64,000 bases of DNA from DAOUKH01 sp965219875 (GCA_965219875.1 CBDCOW010000003.1:992001-1056000); one strand, 5' to 3'. Shown: positions 35,238 through 44,069, counted from the stretch's first letter. Numbers and translations are program-made. The notes: generated by a model from the letters alone, not told the origin.

Positions 35238-36011
35238 CTAAGGGGGATCAGGTGCCGCTCGCACCGGATTCTGGAGTACGCCGATGCCGGGAATCTCAAC
35301 CTCGACGGTGTCGCCTGGTTTCAGCGCCGCCGTCGTCCCCGCCGTGCCCGTGAAGATCACGTCGCCCGGCTCCAGCGTGACCGATTGGCTGATGAAGCTG
35401 ACGATGGTCGCTACGTCGAAAACCATGTCGTGGGACTGACAATGTTGGACCTGTTCGCCATCGATTCTGCAGAAGATCTCAAAGGAAGCGGGGTCGAAGT
35501 TCGTTTCGACGACCGGCCCGATGGGACCGAACGTGTCCGCCGCCTTGGCCCGCCAGAAGTGGCGGTCGCGGTCCGGGCCCATCTGCCACTCACGGGCGCT
35601 GATATCGAGGCCGCAGGTGTAGCCGAGCACGTAGTCGAGCGCCGCCGACTGCTGGACGCCCTTGCACCGCCGCCCCATGACGACGACTAACTCTGCTTCC
35701 TCGTCTACTCTTCCGGCCTCGGATGGGAGCAGCACCGCCTCTCCGGATCCGATGAAGCAGTTGGGGGTCTTGTAGAACGGCTCGGGGCGTTTCGGAGCGG
35801 CGCTGTCGCCCAGATGAGACCGGTAGTTCAGGCCGACGGCGAGGCCCTTCGTTGGCGCGCACGGAGCCAGGAGCCGGACGTCCCGCAAAGGCTGCGCGTC
35901 GCGGGAGACTTCGTATTCCTCGAACGGCGTCCCCGTCAGCCGTTTGACGACATCGCCTTCAACTAGGCCGTAGGACGTCTCTCCCTTTGCCGCATATCTG
36001 ACGAACTTCAC
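35238..36011 (-). CDS. Fumarylacetoacetate hydrolase family protein
   Basis: 257 residues from GTG 36011, which overlaps the stop of the oxygenase gene (GTGA). Family marks are GLNYRSHLGD, the metal-binding stretch DEEAELVVVMG, DYVLGYTCGLDISAREWQ and the late TGTAGTTAALKPGDTVEVEI. Such enzymes use Mg2+ to cleave C-C bonds in 2,4-dioxo acids, or act as hydratases or isomerases in aromatic meta-cleavage. Coupling to a Rieske oxygenase points to ring or side-chain degradation. Confidence 0.92.
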   Translation of the reverse strand: MKFVRYAAKGETSYGLVEGDVVKRLTGTPFEEYEVSRDAQPLRDVRLLAPCAPTKGLAVGLNYRSHLGDSAAPKRPEPFYKTPNCFIGSGEAVLLPSEAGRVDEEAELVVVMGRRCKGVQQSAALDYVLGYTCGLDISAREWQMGPDRDRHFWRAKAADTFGPIGPVVETNFDPASFEIFCRIDGEQVQHCQSHDMVFDVATIVSFISQSVTLEPGDVIFTGTAGTTAALKPGDTVEVEIPGIGVLQNPVRAAPDPP

Positions 36012-37264
36012 GGGGCGCCGGCGGCGGTCCACTCGGCGACGCGAACGGGATCGGGCGGCTGCTTGACGCAACCGTAGGCGCCGCCGAGCCGTTGGAAGTC
36101 CCTGGACTTCTTGGCCAGATGCCGCCGGAAATGGATGACGGCAACGTCTAGCGTGCCCAGCTTCTGGGGAATGTCCATATTGATGGCGCCTTTGGCGAAG
36201 ACCGGGAAGTCTTCCTTCTCATTCACCGCGATGAGCTGGTTGGGCAGGCGATAGGTGTAGTACCAAAGGTCCTCAAAGGCCTGGCCCAAGGGGGTCCGAG
36301 GGCGTTTCGAAATCGTGAACGACCAGACCCGGGTGTCCCATTCGTCCACCGGCACGCTCCAGCGCAGGTGGAGGGCTCCCACCGGGACGCGCACAATGGA
36401 GGGCAGTTGCACCGTGTGCTCGACACCGAATCCCATGTCCTTCCTTGGGGCTCGGGGTAATCGTCGCCACCACGTGTGGCGGGGCCACTTTCCCAGTCCG
36501 GGATATTCGTTCTGCCCGTACTCCACGTCCCGTTGGATGCACGCGACGTAGTTTTCGCCCTCGTCGATGATCCTAATGCCGTTGGTCACCACCGGTTTGG
36601 GGCGCAAAAACGGCAGCTTGTGGTCGATGAGGTGCCAGAACTTCGTCCTGCGGTGGAGGTAGAACTCGTGGTAGTCGATCCCCTGCCACGTAGGCTCCGT
36701 CCAGTTAGTCTCCCAACTCCGCACGCGGGCATGGCGCGTCGTGTTCAGACTGTCGTCAAGGAATTCCCAGGGAAGGTCGTCCTCCAAGGGGACCGGCGTA
36801 GTCATGCCCATCCAGATGAAGACGATCCCGTTGCGCTCGGCGGTGGGATAATTCTTGGCCCGCAGCTTGGGGGCCAGCGGCGAATTCACGCTCTCGATGA
36901 GGCCCGCGACGCACTGGCCCGTCTCGTCGAAGACGTACCCGTGGTAGGGGCACGTGACGGTCCCCACGAAGTCGCACTCACCCAGCGAAAGGCGCGCACC
37001 GCGGTGCGGACACCAATCGGTCAACGCGACGACGTTGCCCTTGGCCCCCCGGAACAGGACGATGTCCTCGCCCAACATACGGACTTTGACCGGACGCTTC
37101 CGCCCGACCTTCGCGGCCCATACGCCCGGGTACCAGTACTCTCGAAAGCCTACCCTCGGGCAGTAGTCGAAGGGGCCTATCTGAGAGGCTCCGCGCGCCT
37201 CCTCCCCGCTCTGCCGCCACGAGGAGGTCGTTGAAGACTCCGGCCTTGCGCTCGTCGTCGCCAT
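36008..37264 (-). CDS. Rieske non-heme iron oxygenase, large subunit type
   Basis: 418 residues from ATG 37264 (an ATG at 37321 is possible). The Rieske cluster motif is CPHRGARLSLGEC...TCPYHGYVF at about residues 70-98. The mononuclear iron site is in NWTEPTWQGIDYHEFYLH near 190, with the Asp and two His. This is the oxygenase part of a multicomponent mono- or dioxygenase; no ferredoxin or reductase gene is adjacent. It is cotranscribed with the FAH-family gene. Oxygenase paralogues are a known feature of SAR202-type Chloroflexota, which fits the other evidence. Confidence 0.93.
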   Translation of the reverse strand: MATTSARPESSTTSSWRQSGEEARGASQIGPFDYCPRVGFREYWYPGVWAAKVGRKRPVKVRMLGEDIVLFRGAKGNVVALTDWCPHRGARLSLGECDFVGTVTCPYHGYVFDETGQCVAGLIESVNSPLAPKLRAKNYPTAERNGIVFIWMGMTTPVPLEDDLPWEFLDDSLNTTRHARVRSWETNWTEPTWQGIDYHEFYLHRRTKFWHLIDHKLPFLRPKPVVTNGIRIIDEGENYVACIQRDVEYGQNEYPGLGKWPRHTWWRRLPRAPRKDMGFGVEHTVQLPSIVRVPVGALHLRWSVPVDEWDTRVWSFTISKRPRTPLGQAFEDLWYYTYRLPNQLIAVNEKEDFPVFAKGAINMDIPQKLGTLDVAVIHFRRHLAKKSRDFQRLGGAYGCVKQPPDPVRVAEWTAAGAP

Positions 37265-37703
37265 ACCCAGCCCCCAGACCTCGGCGCTCGCCCGCGCCGA
37301 ATTTGCCCTAGTGTAGCCCATCCATCAACGCATGCCCTGCCGAATCTCGCAAGGCGCCGCCGCGCAGGCGACTGAAAAGAGCCCGGTGTCGCCGATCTGT
37401 TGACTACTGAGTTGGCCGTAGAACAGCAAGACCACTCTGGCACGCCGCCGACAGGGCTACCGGCCCATTCGGCGTCGAGGAACAACGCGGCCAAATCAAG
37501 CTATGGCATCGCGACCCCGGGCGCTGTCCGCAATTAAGCCGGACCGGAAGTGGTGGGCCGATGTGTACGATAGATGGCACTGTCTTCGAGATGTGGATTG
37601 GCAGTCTGTGAGCTTTCCCAAACACTTAGCTCGGGTATTTTGGTGGGATAGGGTTAGGCAACGGAAGTGAGGGCAACCTGTCTACCAGCTCAAATCCTAT
37701 TTC
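37265..37703. other. Stretch without recognisable gene at the left edge of the AT-richer patch
   Basis: About 440 nt. Short open frames here have no family resemblance and the base composition falls from high GC to nearly balanced across the interval. I see no inverted repeat, integrase fragment or copy of the tRNA-Ala 3' end. Confidence 0.5.
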
Positions 37704-38385
37704 CTAATCACCGTGGCTTCCCCAGTTTCGCCTTACCTCAATCATGCCTCCCAAACACCGCTTCATCAATACGGCAATGCCCACCATGCACTGGATCCAA
37801 TTGTCCACGTTCTTCTGGGTGACGCGGGGGATCTCGTAAGTGAGACCACGTAACGCAAACCCGATGCGTCCGCTTTGGCCATCTTCAGGCTCCGTCAGGT
37901 CGTCCACCAAACTAAAAACCTGCTGAGTGCCGAAATGCACGAAGGCATTCGACCAATTGTAAAGAGCGACAACGTTCGCGTCAGGCCGTCCTGAATCGAG
38001 GCGGGCTTGCAACCTTTTCACCAAGTACCGCTCGCGCATTAGGTGGCCTGAAGCAGACTTGAGCTTGAATTCGATCCCCAGCCACAATGCGTTGGGCAAA
38101 CTCGTGGTGACCTCCTATGTACTCGTCGCTGGCTACGGCTATGAGAACATGCTCCAGCGTGGGCCTAATGAATAGAGTCGCAGCGTAGTGATTATCCTCG
38201 CGCACCATTTTTGCGAATGCGTCGATAAACGCGTTCGTCCGTTTGGCTAAGGCGGGAACTACGAATTCACAGGCTCCACAAATCGCTCCGTCAGATGCTA
38301 GCCACCAATCCTTGTGGAGGATATTGATCGAATCTATCTCAGATTCGAGTTCCTTTAATGTTTGCTCCAAACCTGGGAACTTCAT
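37704..38385 (-). pseudogene. Unrecognised protein gene split by a one-base frameshift
   Basis: Frame one runs from ATG 38385 (MKFPGLEQTLKELESEIDSI) through RPTLEHVLIAVASDEYIGG and HEFAQRIVAGDRI, then goes off into an unrelated tail ending at 37981. Frame two carries on from near 38073 with KLKSASGHLMRERYLVKRL, YNWSNAFVHFGTQQVF and ends at 37704. Dropping one base in the ATTCAAG context near 38073 joins them into a single product of about 226 residues. I do not recognise the family. GC content is about 50 percent, lower than the surroundings. It is divergent from nothing close by; the zinc-finger gene lies upstream on the same strand. Confidence 0.65.
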
Positions 38386-38472
38386 TTCATCCTTTCACTC
38401 GGCTGACAGTCTGACCCTCGTTGACAGAAGGGAAGTGGGCCACTTGAACGTTGCCATCTGGCTTATGTCCCG

Positions 38473-39465
38473 TTAAAGTGCCTTTGTCTCCTCTCTTTCC
38501 TTCCTACGGTAGTAGTAGGCCAATTGCTGGCAGCTTTTATCGCAGTACTTCTGCCGACCGTGCATTGGCTCAAAATAACGTCCACAGCCAGCTCGCTCAC
38601 AAAGCATCGCAGGACGGCTACGCCCCGAGAGTTCCAGCATGAAATGTGTGTAGAGCGAGCTCAATAGGCAGTCTGGAAAGAAGAAGATCTCACCTTTACG
38701 AAAGGGGAGCACGGCGGGACTGACGTGGCCCCTTAGGCTGCTGTTAACCTCTCGATGCACAAAGTAGCGGACTGGTTCTACGGGATCTCCATAATTCCAG
38801 CGTTCCAATAGCTCTACATCATTACCGTTCTCCTCGTGAGCTAGTACCCTCACTTCCGAGTGTCTCGTGCGGGTGGCCAGATCCTTGTCCCGGCGTAAGT
38901 AATCACGAAACTCGTCGGGGCGATGCCGCATGAATTGTGCGAGGTCGGGTCGGAGCTTTCCGTCTATGTCCACGAGATAGAGTCGAACCTGTTGCGGTGT
39001 GCCCTGTGACGTCCACTCGACCAATTGACTCAATTCCCTCCGGCCTCCCCGCATGATGAACTCCCATAGGGAGACCAGTCGGGCCATGCGCTCGATCTCC
39101 TTCTTCCAGACCCCAACAGGCTCCCCGATTACCATTCGCTGGTCGCTCGAGCCTGAGTCCTCAAGCCATGACCCGTGACCCAGGAGCCCATATTTGTCGG
39201 CGAAGGCAACGATGGACTCGGCAATGGGCTTAGTCCGAGCAAACCGCCTGTGCAGATTAGCAACGGCCAGTGGTGAGTACTGGCGCACGTACAGGCTGTC
39301 CGGTCTGACCAACCAGGGTCCGGCAGTATTCTTCCCAGTCCCCTTGTCATCAACTACGACGAGTTCCTCACGCAAGCTGAAACCATCCTCAGGCACTCGG
39401 AGGAGAGCTGCAAATGGTCCTCGTGTCATTGCCCGGAATGGCTGTCGTTCTCCCTCTAGCGTCAT
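38473..39465 (-). CDS. Unknown protein with C-terminal zinc finger (CGNR-like)
   Basis: 330 residues from ATG 39465, chosen because a perfect AGGAGGA lies 6 nt upstream; an ATG at 39495 is less likely. The last 40 residues hold a zinc finger CERAGCGRYFEP...YCDKSCQQLAYYY followed by a basic tail, like CGNR-type and other single-finger domains that bind nucleic acid. The rest (about 1-285) is not recognised; it has mixed helix and strand character with many Arg and Glu. Base composition is near 50 percent GC. It is divergent from the small gene at 39587. Confidence 0.65.
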   Translation of the reverse strand: MTLEGERQPFRAMTRGPFAALLRVPEDGFSLREELVVVDDKGTGKNTAGPWLVRPDSLYVRQYSPLAVANLHRRFARTKPIAESIVAFADKYGLLGHGSWLEDSGSSDQRMVIGEPVGVWKKEIERMARLVSLWEFIMRGGRRELSQLVEWTSQGTPQQVRLYLVDIDGKLRPDLAQFMRHRPDEFRDYLRRDKDLATRTRHSEVRVLAHEENGNDVELLERWNYGDPVEPVRYFVHREVNSSLRGHVSPAVLPFRKGEIFFFPDCLLSSLYTHFMLELSGRSRPAMLCERAGCGRYFEPMHGRQKYCDKSCQQLAYYYRRKEREETKAL

Positions 39466-39495
39466 CTTTATCCTCCTAACAGAAGTTCGATGCAA

Positions 39496-39586
39496 ACTAG
39501 ATGTATATACTCTAACAATGTAGCTTTAAGCGCGTTATTATGATTATAACCATAGAAACCATCAGTGAGAAAGGGGTAGTCGGATT
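39496..39586. promoter_or_regulatory. AT-rich divergent promoter region
   Basis: This 90-nt gap between divergent genes is the most AT-rich stretch in the window. TATATA (about 39500) reads as a -10 for the minus-strand gene, and TATGAT or TATAAC (about 39539-39553) for the plus-strand gene. I could not place -35 boxes with confidence. Confidence 0.35.
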
Positions 39587-39868
39587 ATGGGCACGAAAGT
39601 ATCATTTGAAGCTCGGTCTATTCTGCAGGAGGCAGTTTGCGGAGATGGCCTAATCAGCTTCACTCGTACCTTTGGTGGACAGTCCATCGCCACGAATGGT
39701 AAGGCAATGATTCCAGATGAGAAACCGAGAACCATCGCTCAATGGATCGGTGGCCTTGAGGAACTAGCACGGCTTGGCTACATCAGGGACATCGGTTACA
39801 AGGGAGAGGCGTTTGAGGTTACAAGAGAAGGTTACGAAGCGGCAGATGAGATACTCGATACTGTCTAG
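39587..39868 (+). CDS. Small winged-helix-like protein of unknown function
   Basis: 93 residues, ATG 39587 with AAAGGGG about 9 nt upstream. The C-terminal half (TIAQWIGGLEELARLGYIRDIGYKGEAFEVTREGYEAADEI) looks like a winged helix: a recognition-type helix, then a beta hairpin with FEVTREGYEAAD, as in small bacterial DNA-binding proteins. No known family is recognised. It is divergent from the zinc-finger gene and could regulate it, by position only. Confidence 0.6.
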   Translation: MGTKVSFEARSILQEAVCGDGLISFTRTFGGQSIATNGKAMIPDEKPRTIAQWIGGLEELARLGYIRDIGYKGEAFEVTREGYEAADEILDTV

Positions 39869-40057
39869 CTCCGTCTGATGGGGATTCGGCGATGCCTAAT
39901 GGGCCCCTATTCTACGGACTGGCCTCCATAGCAGCTCATCCCGCAGGAGCATCCACTTTCGGGGCTCAAGGGAGAGTCTAACCTGAGGGAGGGAGACGTG
40001 GGAGTCCCAAGCCGCCATTACCTATGAGGAGAGACCGCAACCGGAGGAGAAGAGCAT

Positions 40058-40282
40058 ATGAACGAACGAACTGTTTACGAGTTCCCAGGCTCCGATCGCG
40101 AGTTAGAGATCGACTCAGATGTAGCATGGCACACTGGCCCTGGCCGAGGCCGGGTACATGTTTCCCCGGAGGCGGGGCAGGTGATCGTCCACCCAGGCCA
40201 AGGTTAGGTAGTCGTCAAGTCGGGTCAGGGTCAAGTAGTCGTGACCAAGGACGGCCCAGGTCAAGTAATCGTCCAAGGCTGA
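40058..40282 (+). pseudogene. Small GQVxV-repeat protein gene with an in-frame UAG
   Basis: ATG 40058 has GGAGGA 9 nt upstream. The first 49 codons give MNERTVYEFPGSDRELEIDS through GQVIVHPGQG, then TAG at 40205-40207. The same frame goes on for 24 more codons with VVVKSGQGQVVVTKDGPG and QVIVQG, ending in TGA at 40280-40282. Repeats of 9-10 residues with the core G-Q-V-(I/V)-V continue across the UAG, which stands exactly where the repeats have Gln (CAA/CAG), so a single C-to-T change explains it. A 49-residue product would still be made. Function unknown; a short beta-repeat is likely. Confidence 0.6.
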
Positions 40283-40349
40283 TGGGATGGTGTCCCAGCG
40301 ATGGGCTCCGGTACCACCTACTGTCCACTATGTTAAGGAAATTCAAACC

Positions 40350-40425
40350 TGGTGGACCCGAGGGGAGTCGAACCCCTGACCTCCTGAATGCAAATCAGGC
40401 GCTCTCCCAACTGAGCTACGGGCCC
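40350..40425 (-). tRNA. tRNA-Ala (anticodon TGC), CCA encoded
   Basis: A 76-nt cloverleaf on the minus strand: acceptor GGGCCCG pairs with CGGGTCC, including the G3:U70 pair that marks tRNA-Ala. The anticodon arm is CTGAT-TTGCATT-CAG with anticodon TGC, the T arm carries GGTTCGA, and the 3' CCA is encoded. Its 3' end faces the AT-richer patch at 37.3-40.3 kb. Confidence 0.97.
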
Positions 40426-40469
40426 GCGTGCGAACGCGCCGGACGGTACGGCGTCTGGTGACGCGCTGC

Positions 40470-41657
40470 CTAGTTGACGCGTTGAAAGATACCGGCGCAG
40501 CCTTGGCCGCCGCCGACGCACATGGTGACCAGGGCGTATTCGCCGTCGATGCGGTCGAGTTCGTCCATGGCCTTAAGCGTCATGATGGCCCCCGTTGCGC
40601 CGACGGGGTGGCCGAGGGCGATGCCGCTGCCGTTGGGGTTCGTCTTCTCGATGTCGAGGCCGAGCTCTCGGATGCAATACGCGGCCTGGGCGGCGAAGGC
40701 CTCGTTCAACTCGATGACGTCGATGTCATCCAGCGTCATGCCGGTGCGCTTCAGGACCTTGCGCACCGCGGGGACGGGGCCGATGCCCATGACCGAGGGA
40801 TCGACGCCGGCGACGGCGCGCGCGATCCAGCGGAGGCGCGGCTTAAGGCCCAGCTCGTCGGCCTTCCGCTGCGACATCACCACCACCGCCGCCGCGCCGT
40901 CGTTGATGCCCGAAGCGTTGCCCGCCGTCACCGAGCCGCCCTCCTTGAAGGCCGGCCGCAGCGCGGCGAGCGCTTCGAGCGTGGTGCCGGGGCGGGGGTG
41001 CTCGTCGGTCTCGACGATCTTGGGGTCGGCCTTGCGTTGGGGCACGGCGACGGAGACGATCGAGGGTTTGAAGCGTCCCTCCGCGATGGCGCGTCCGGCG
41101 CGCTGCTGGCTCATCACGGCCAGCTCGTCCTGCTCCTGGCGGGAGACCTCGAAGCGGCTCGCGACGTTCTCCGCCGTCACCCCCATATGGTAGTAGTTCA
41201 CGGGGCAGTTCAGGCCGGCGATCAGGCCGTCCTTCACCGAAACGTCCCCCATGCGGAAGCCGTCCCACCGGGCCTGCTTGGGCATCAGATAGGGGGTCTG
41301 GCTCATGTTCTCGGCGCCGCCGGCGACGGCGATCTCCGCCTCGCCGGTCAAGATCAACTGGGCCGCCATGTTGATCGACTCCAAGCCGGAGGAGCACCAG
41401 CGGTTGATGTTGATCGCCGGGACCTCTTCGGGGATCCCCGCGCGCAGCGCCGCCACGCGCGAAGTGTAGCCGTCGTCGTTCACCTGGAGCACGTTGCCGA
41501 GGACCACCTCGTCGACATCCTTGGGGTCGACGTTGGCGCGGCTGAGCGCCTCCTTCATGGCGACGGCGCCGAGGTCGACCGCCGAGTAGTCTTTGAACGA
41601 TCCGCCGAATCTGCCGATCGGGGTACGCGCGCCGCTGACGATAACCGGGTTGTCCAT
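40470..41657 (-). CDS. Acetyl-CoA C-acyltransferase (thiolase)
   Basis: 395 residues with all classical thiolase marks: the nucleophile Cys in NRWCSSGLES (near 88), ELNEAFAAQAAYC (near 323), the general base in GHPVGATGA (near 354) and the second Cys in MCVGGGQGCAG (near 384). It thus contrasts with the thiolase-like gene at 21873, which lacks several of these. It forms or cleaves 3-ketoacyl-CoA in beta-oxidation or acetoacetyl-CoA synthesis. ATG at 41657, stop 45 nt from the tRNA-Ala gene. It is divergent from selA. Confidence 0.95.
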   Translation of the reverse strand: MDNPVIVSGARTPIGRFGGSFKDYSAVDLGAVAMKEALSRANVDPKDVDEVVLGNVLQVNDDGYTSRVAALRAGIPEEVPAININRWCSSGLESINMAAQLILTGEAEIAVAGGAENMSQTPYLMPKQARWDGFRMGDVSVKDGLIAGLNCPVNYYHMGVTAENVASRFEVSRQEQDELAVMSQQRAGRAIAEGRFKPSIVSVAVPQRKADPKIVETDEHPRPGTTLEALAALRPAFKEGGSVTAGNASGINDGAAAVVVMSQRKADELGLKPRLRWIARAVAGVDPSVMGIGPVPAVRKVLKRTGMTLDDIDVIELNEAFAAQAAYCIRELGLDIEKTNPNGSGIALGHPVGATGAIMTLKAMDELDRIDGEYALVTMCVGGGQGCAGIFQRVN

Positions 41658-41796
41658 GCCGTCTCCTGTGTGGCCTTCGATCCGTCGCCACTTCTGTAGG
41701 GGTCATTCTCTGGTAGGCGCATGGGGCTGTCAAGAAAGACCACGCCGCCGGTGGGGCGAATGGGGCCGGCGTCACCCCCTGTGCTACCATGAGCCC

Positions 41797-43209
41797 ATGG
41801 GACGCTCTCGAAGCGCCGAGCCCACCAAGGCCGGGAACGGCGCCCGCCCCGGCAACGGGTACCGGCGGCTGCCCAGCGTGGACGCCGTGGCGGGCGACCC
41901 CCGTCTCGAACAGGCCGTGTCCCGCTACTCGCGGCCCGCTGTCGTCGAAGCGGTACGCGGTCAGATCGAGCGGGCGCGGGCGCGCATCGCCGCCGGCGAG
42001 GCGCCGCCGTCGGAAGACGAGGTCATCGCCGGGGCCGAGGCCGCCCTCTCCCGCGACCTCGAACCCTCGCTGCTCTCCGTCATCAACGCCACCGGCGTCG
42101 TGCTCCACACCAACCTAGGACGCGCGCCGTTGAGCGCAGAGGCGGCCGAGGCTGCCCGCCGCGCCGCCGCGGGCTACGGCAACCTCGAAATGGACCTCTC
42201 GGTGGGCGAGCGCGGGTCGCGCCACACCCACCTCGACGAGCTACTGCGCCGGATCACCGGCGCCGAGGCCGGATTCGCGGTCAATAACAACGCCGCCGCC
42301 GTCATGCTCACGGTGCGCGCCGTCGCCCGCGGCAAGGAGGTCGTCGTCTCGCGCGGCGAGGCCGTCGAGGTCGGCGGCGGCTTCCGCATCCCCGACGTGC
42401 TCGCCCAGTCCGACGCCGCGCTGGTCGAGGTCGGGACTACGAACCGCACCTACGTGGGGGACTACGAGGACGCGGTGACGGAAGAGACCGCCGCCTTCCT
42501 CAAGGTTCATCGCAGCAACTTCAGGGTCACCGGCTTCACGCACGAGGCCGGCCTTGCCGAGCTTGCCGAAGCGGCGGCGCGCCGCGGCGTCCCCTTGCTC
42601 TACGACCTCGGCAGCGGCTGCCTGCTCGATAGCGCGGAATACGGCCTCGCCCACGAGCCGACGCCCGCCGAGGCGGTGCGCGAGGGGGCGGACGTCGTCA
42701 TGTTCTCCGGCGACAAGCTGCTCGGCGGACCGCAGGCCGGCATCGTGGTCGGCAAGAGCCGCTACATCGACATTCTCAAGAAGCATCCACTCGTCCGCGC
42801 CATGCGGATCGACAAGGCGACGATGGCCGCCCTCCAGATGACGTTGCTGCACTATCTACGCGGCGAGGCGGCGGAGAAGCTGCCCATCTGGCGAATGATC
42901 GCCGCGCTGCCCCCGGCCCTCGAACGGCGGGCCAAGCGTCTCGCCAAGGCCGCCGGGCCGGGCGCGGCGGTGCGCGACGGCGCGTCGGCCATCGGCGGCG
43001 GCACGCTCCCTGGGGAGGCGCTGCCCACGCGGGTAGTGGCGATTCCACCCGGCGGCACCGGCGTCGAGGCCATGGCCGCGGCACTGCGCACAGGCTCACC
43101 GCCCATCGTGGCACGCATCGAGCGCGACGCCCTGATCGTCGATCCGCGCACCGTCCTCCCCGAGCAGGACCGGACCGTGGCCGAGGCCCTCGCCCGGCTC
43201 CGCGGCTAG
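41797..43209 (+). CDS. selA: L-seryl-tRNA(Sec) selenium transferase
   Basis: 470 residues from ATG 41797 (longer upstream frame is non-homologous). SelA marks: SVINATGVVLHTNLGRAPLS near 97, the PLP-contact stretch FAVNNNAAAV, EVGTTNRTYVGDYEDAV, LYDLGSGC, and the PLP Lys in MFSGDKLLGGPQAG near 307. The enzyme converts seryl-tRNA(Sec) to selenocysteyl-tRNA with selenophosphate, so this organism decodes UGA as Sec in some genes. selB, selC and selD are not in the window, although selA and selB are often adjacent. It is divergent from the thiolase gene. Confidence 0.96.
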   Translation: MGRSRSAEPTKAGNGARPGNGYRRLPSVDAVAGDPRLEQAVSRYSRPAVVEAVRGQIERARARIAAGEAPPSEDEVIAGAEAALSRDLEPSLLSVINATGVVLHTNLGRAPLSAEAAEAARRAAAGYGNLEMDLSVGERGSRHTHLDELLRRITGAEAGFAVNNNAAAVMLTVRAVARGKEVVVSRGEAVEVGGGFRIPDVLAQSDAALVEVGTTNRTYVGDYEDAVTEETAAFLKVHRSNFRVTGFTHEAGLAELAEAAARRGVPLLYDLGSGCLLDSAEYGLAHEPTPAEAVREGADVVMFSGDKLLGGPQAGIVVGKSRYIDILKKHPLVRAMRIDKATMAALQMTLLHYLRGEAAEKLPIWRMIAALPPALERRAKRLAKAAGPGAAVRDGASAIGGGTLPGEALPTRVVAIPPGGTGVEAMAAALRTGSPPIVARIERDALIVDPRTVLPEQDRTVAEALARLRG

Positions 43210-43300
43210 GCTTGGCAAGGCTGAATACTCAAAAGGGCGCTCCCTCCAAACGCCCTCTCGTGCCTTGCTACAGATTCCTTAATAGGAATATAGTGTAGCC

Positions 43301-43664
43301 ATGCCCTGGGAGGTCGAGTACACAGACGAGTTTGGGCAGTGGTGGCTAGGGACTAGCGGAGGGACAACAGGATGCCGTGACCGCCAGGGTCGAACTGATG
43401 ATGGAGCATGGCCCCAACCTGCCTTTTCCCTTCTCCTCGGGCATAGTGGGATCCCGCCACGGGGTGATGCGGGAACTTCGAGCGCAGAGCGGCGGCAGGC
43501 CCCTACGGGTCTTCTACGCCTTCGACCCTAGGAGAACGGCCATACTTCTCATCGGCGGCGACAAGACGGGCAACGACAGGTTCTACGAGGAGTACGTGCC
43601 GGTTGCCGACCACCTCTACGACGAGCATCTGGAGGAACTGCGCAGGGAGGGACTGATCAAATGA
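43301..43664 (+). pseudogene. HigB/phage Gp49-like toxin gene with a one-base frameshift
   Basis: The start MPWEVEYTDEFGQWW (43301) is a typical opening of RelE/HigB-like toxins of the Gp49 group. The rest of the family sequence, GLAEGQQDAVTARVELM onward through VFYAFDPRRTAILLIGGDK, lies in another frame up to TGA 43662-43664. Removing one G from the GGG at 43349-43351 restores a 120-residue toxin. As written, the first frame runs into unrelated residues and an ATG at 43377 could give only a 95-residue remainder. The stop overlaps the antitoxin start (ATGA). Confidence 0.75.
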
Positions 43665-43996
43665 GTGGACGTCATCCGTTCAGCGAGCTGACCAAAGACT
43701 TCACGCCAGAGCGCCGCCAGCGCATCGAGGCCTTGAAGGGCGAGATGCTCGCCGAAATGCCGCTGCACGAGCTTCGCCGGGCCCGGGAGCTGACCCAACG
43801 GGACTTGGCGAACATGCTCAGGGTGAACCAGCCCGCCATTTCCAAGCTGGAGCAGCGGACCGACGTGTACGTCTCCAGCCTTCGCGCTTACATCGAGGCA
43901 GTGGGGGGAAAGCTGAAGATCGTCGCCGAGTTTCCCGAAGGTGAGGTCGCCATTACCAACTTCTCCGAAGTGGGTGAGGCCGAAGAAGCTTCCTGA
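43661..43996 (+). CDS. HigA-like XRE-family antitoxin
   Basis: 111 residues. The helix-turn-helix is at about residues 40-75 (RRARELTQRDLANMLRVNQP then AISKLEQRTDVYVSSLR), followed by the strand AVGGKLKIVAEFPEG usual in antitoxins of this type. It would bind and neutralise the toxin encoded just upstream and repress the shared promoter. Its ATG overlaps the toxin stop by ATGA, so it is translated by coupling. It remains intact although the toxin frame is broken. Confidence 0.88.
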   Translation: MSGRHPFSELTKDFTPERRQRIEALKGEMLAEMPLHELRRARELTQRDLANMLRVNQPAISKLEQRTDVYVSSLRAYIEAVGGKLKIVAEFPEGEVAITNFSEVGEAEEAS

Positions 43997-44069
43997 GGAT
44001 CGGCGCTGAGACGCGAGGGTTGGGGTGGGAGCCTCTGCGCTGGGGTAGAATCTTGGCCGGGGGAGCAAC

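Noticed and set aside
37265..37703. Integration site copy of the tRNA-Ala 3' end.
   Set aside because: I looked for the GGTGGACCCGAGGGGAG wording at the left edge of the AT-richer patch and did not find it.
43234..43256. Hairpin after selA (AGGGCG with CGCCCT).
   Set aside because: The stem is only 6 bp with an 11-nt loop and no U tract, too weak to call a terminator.
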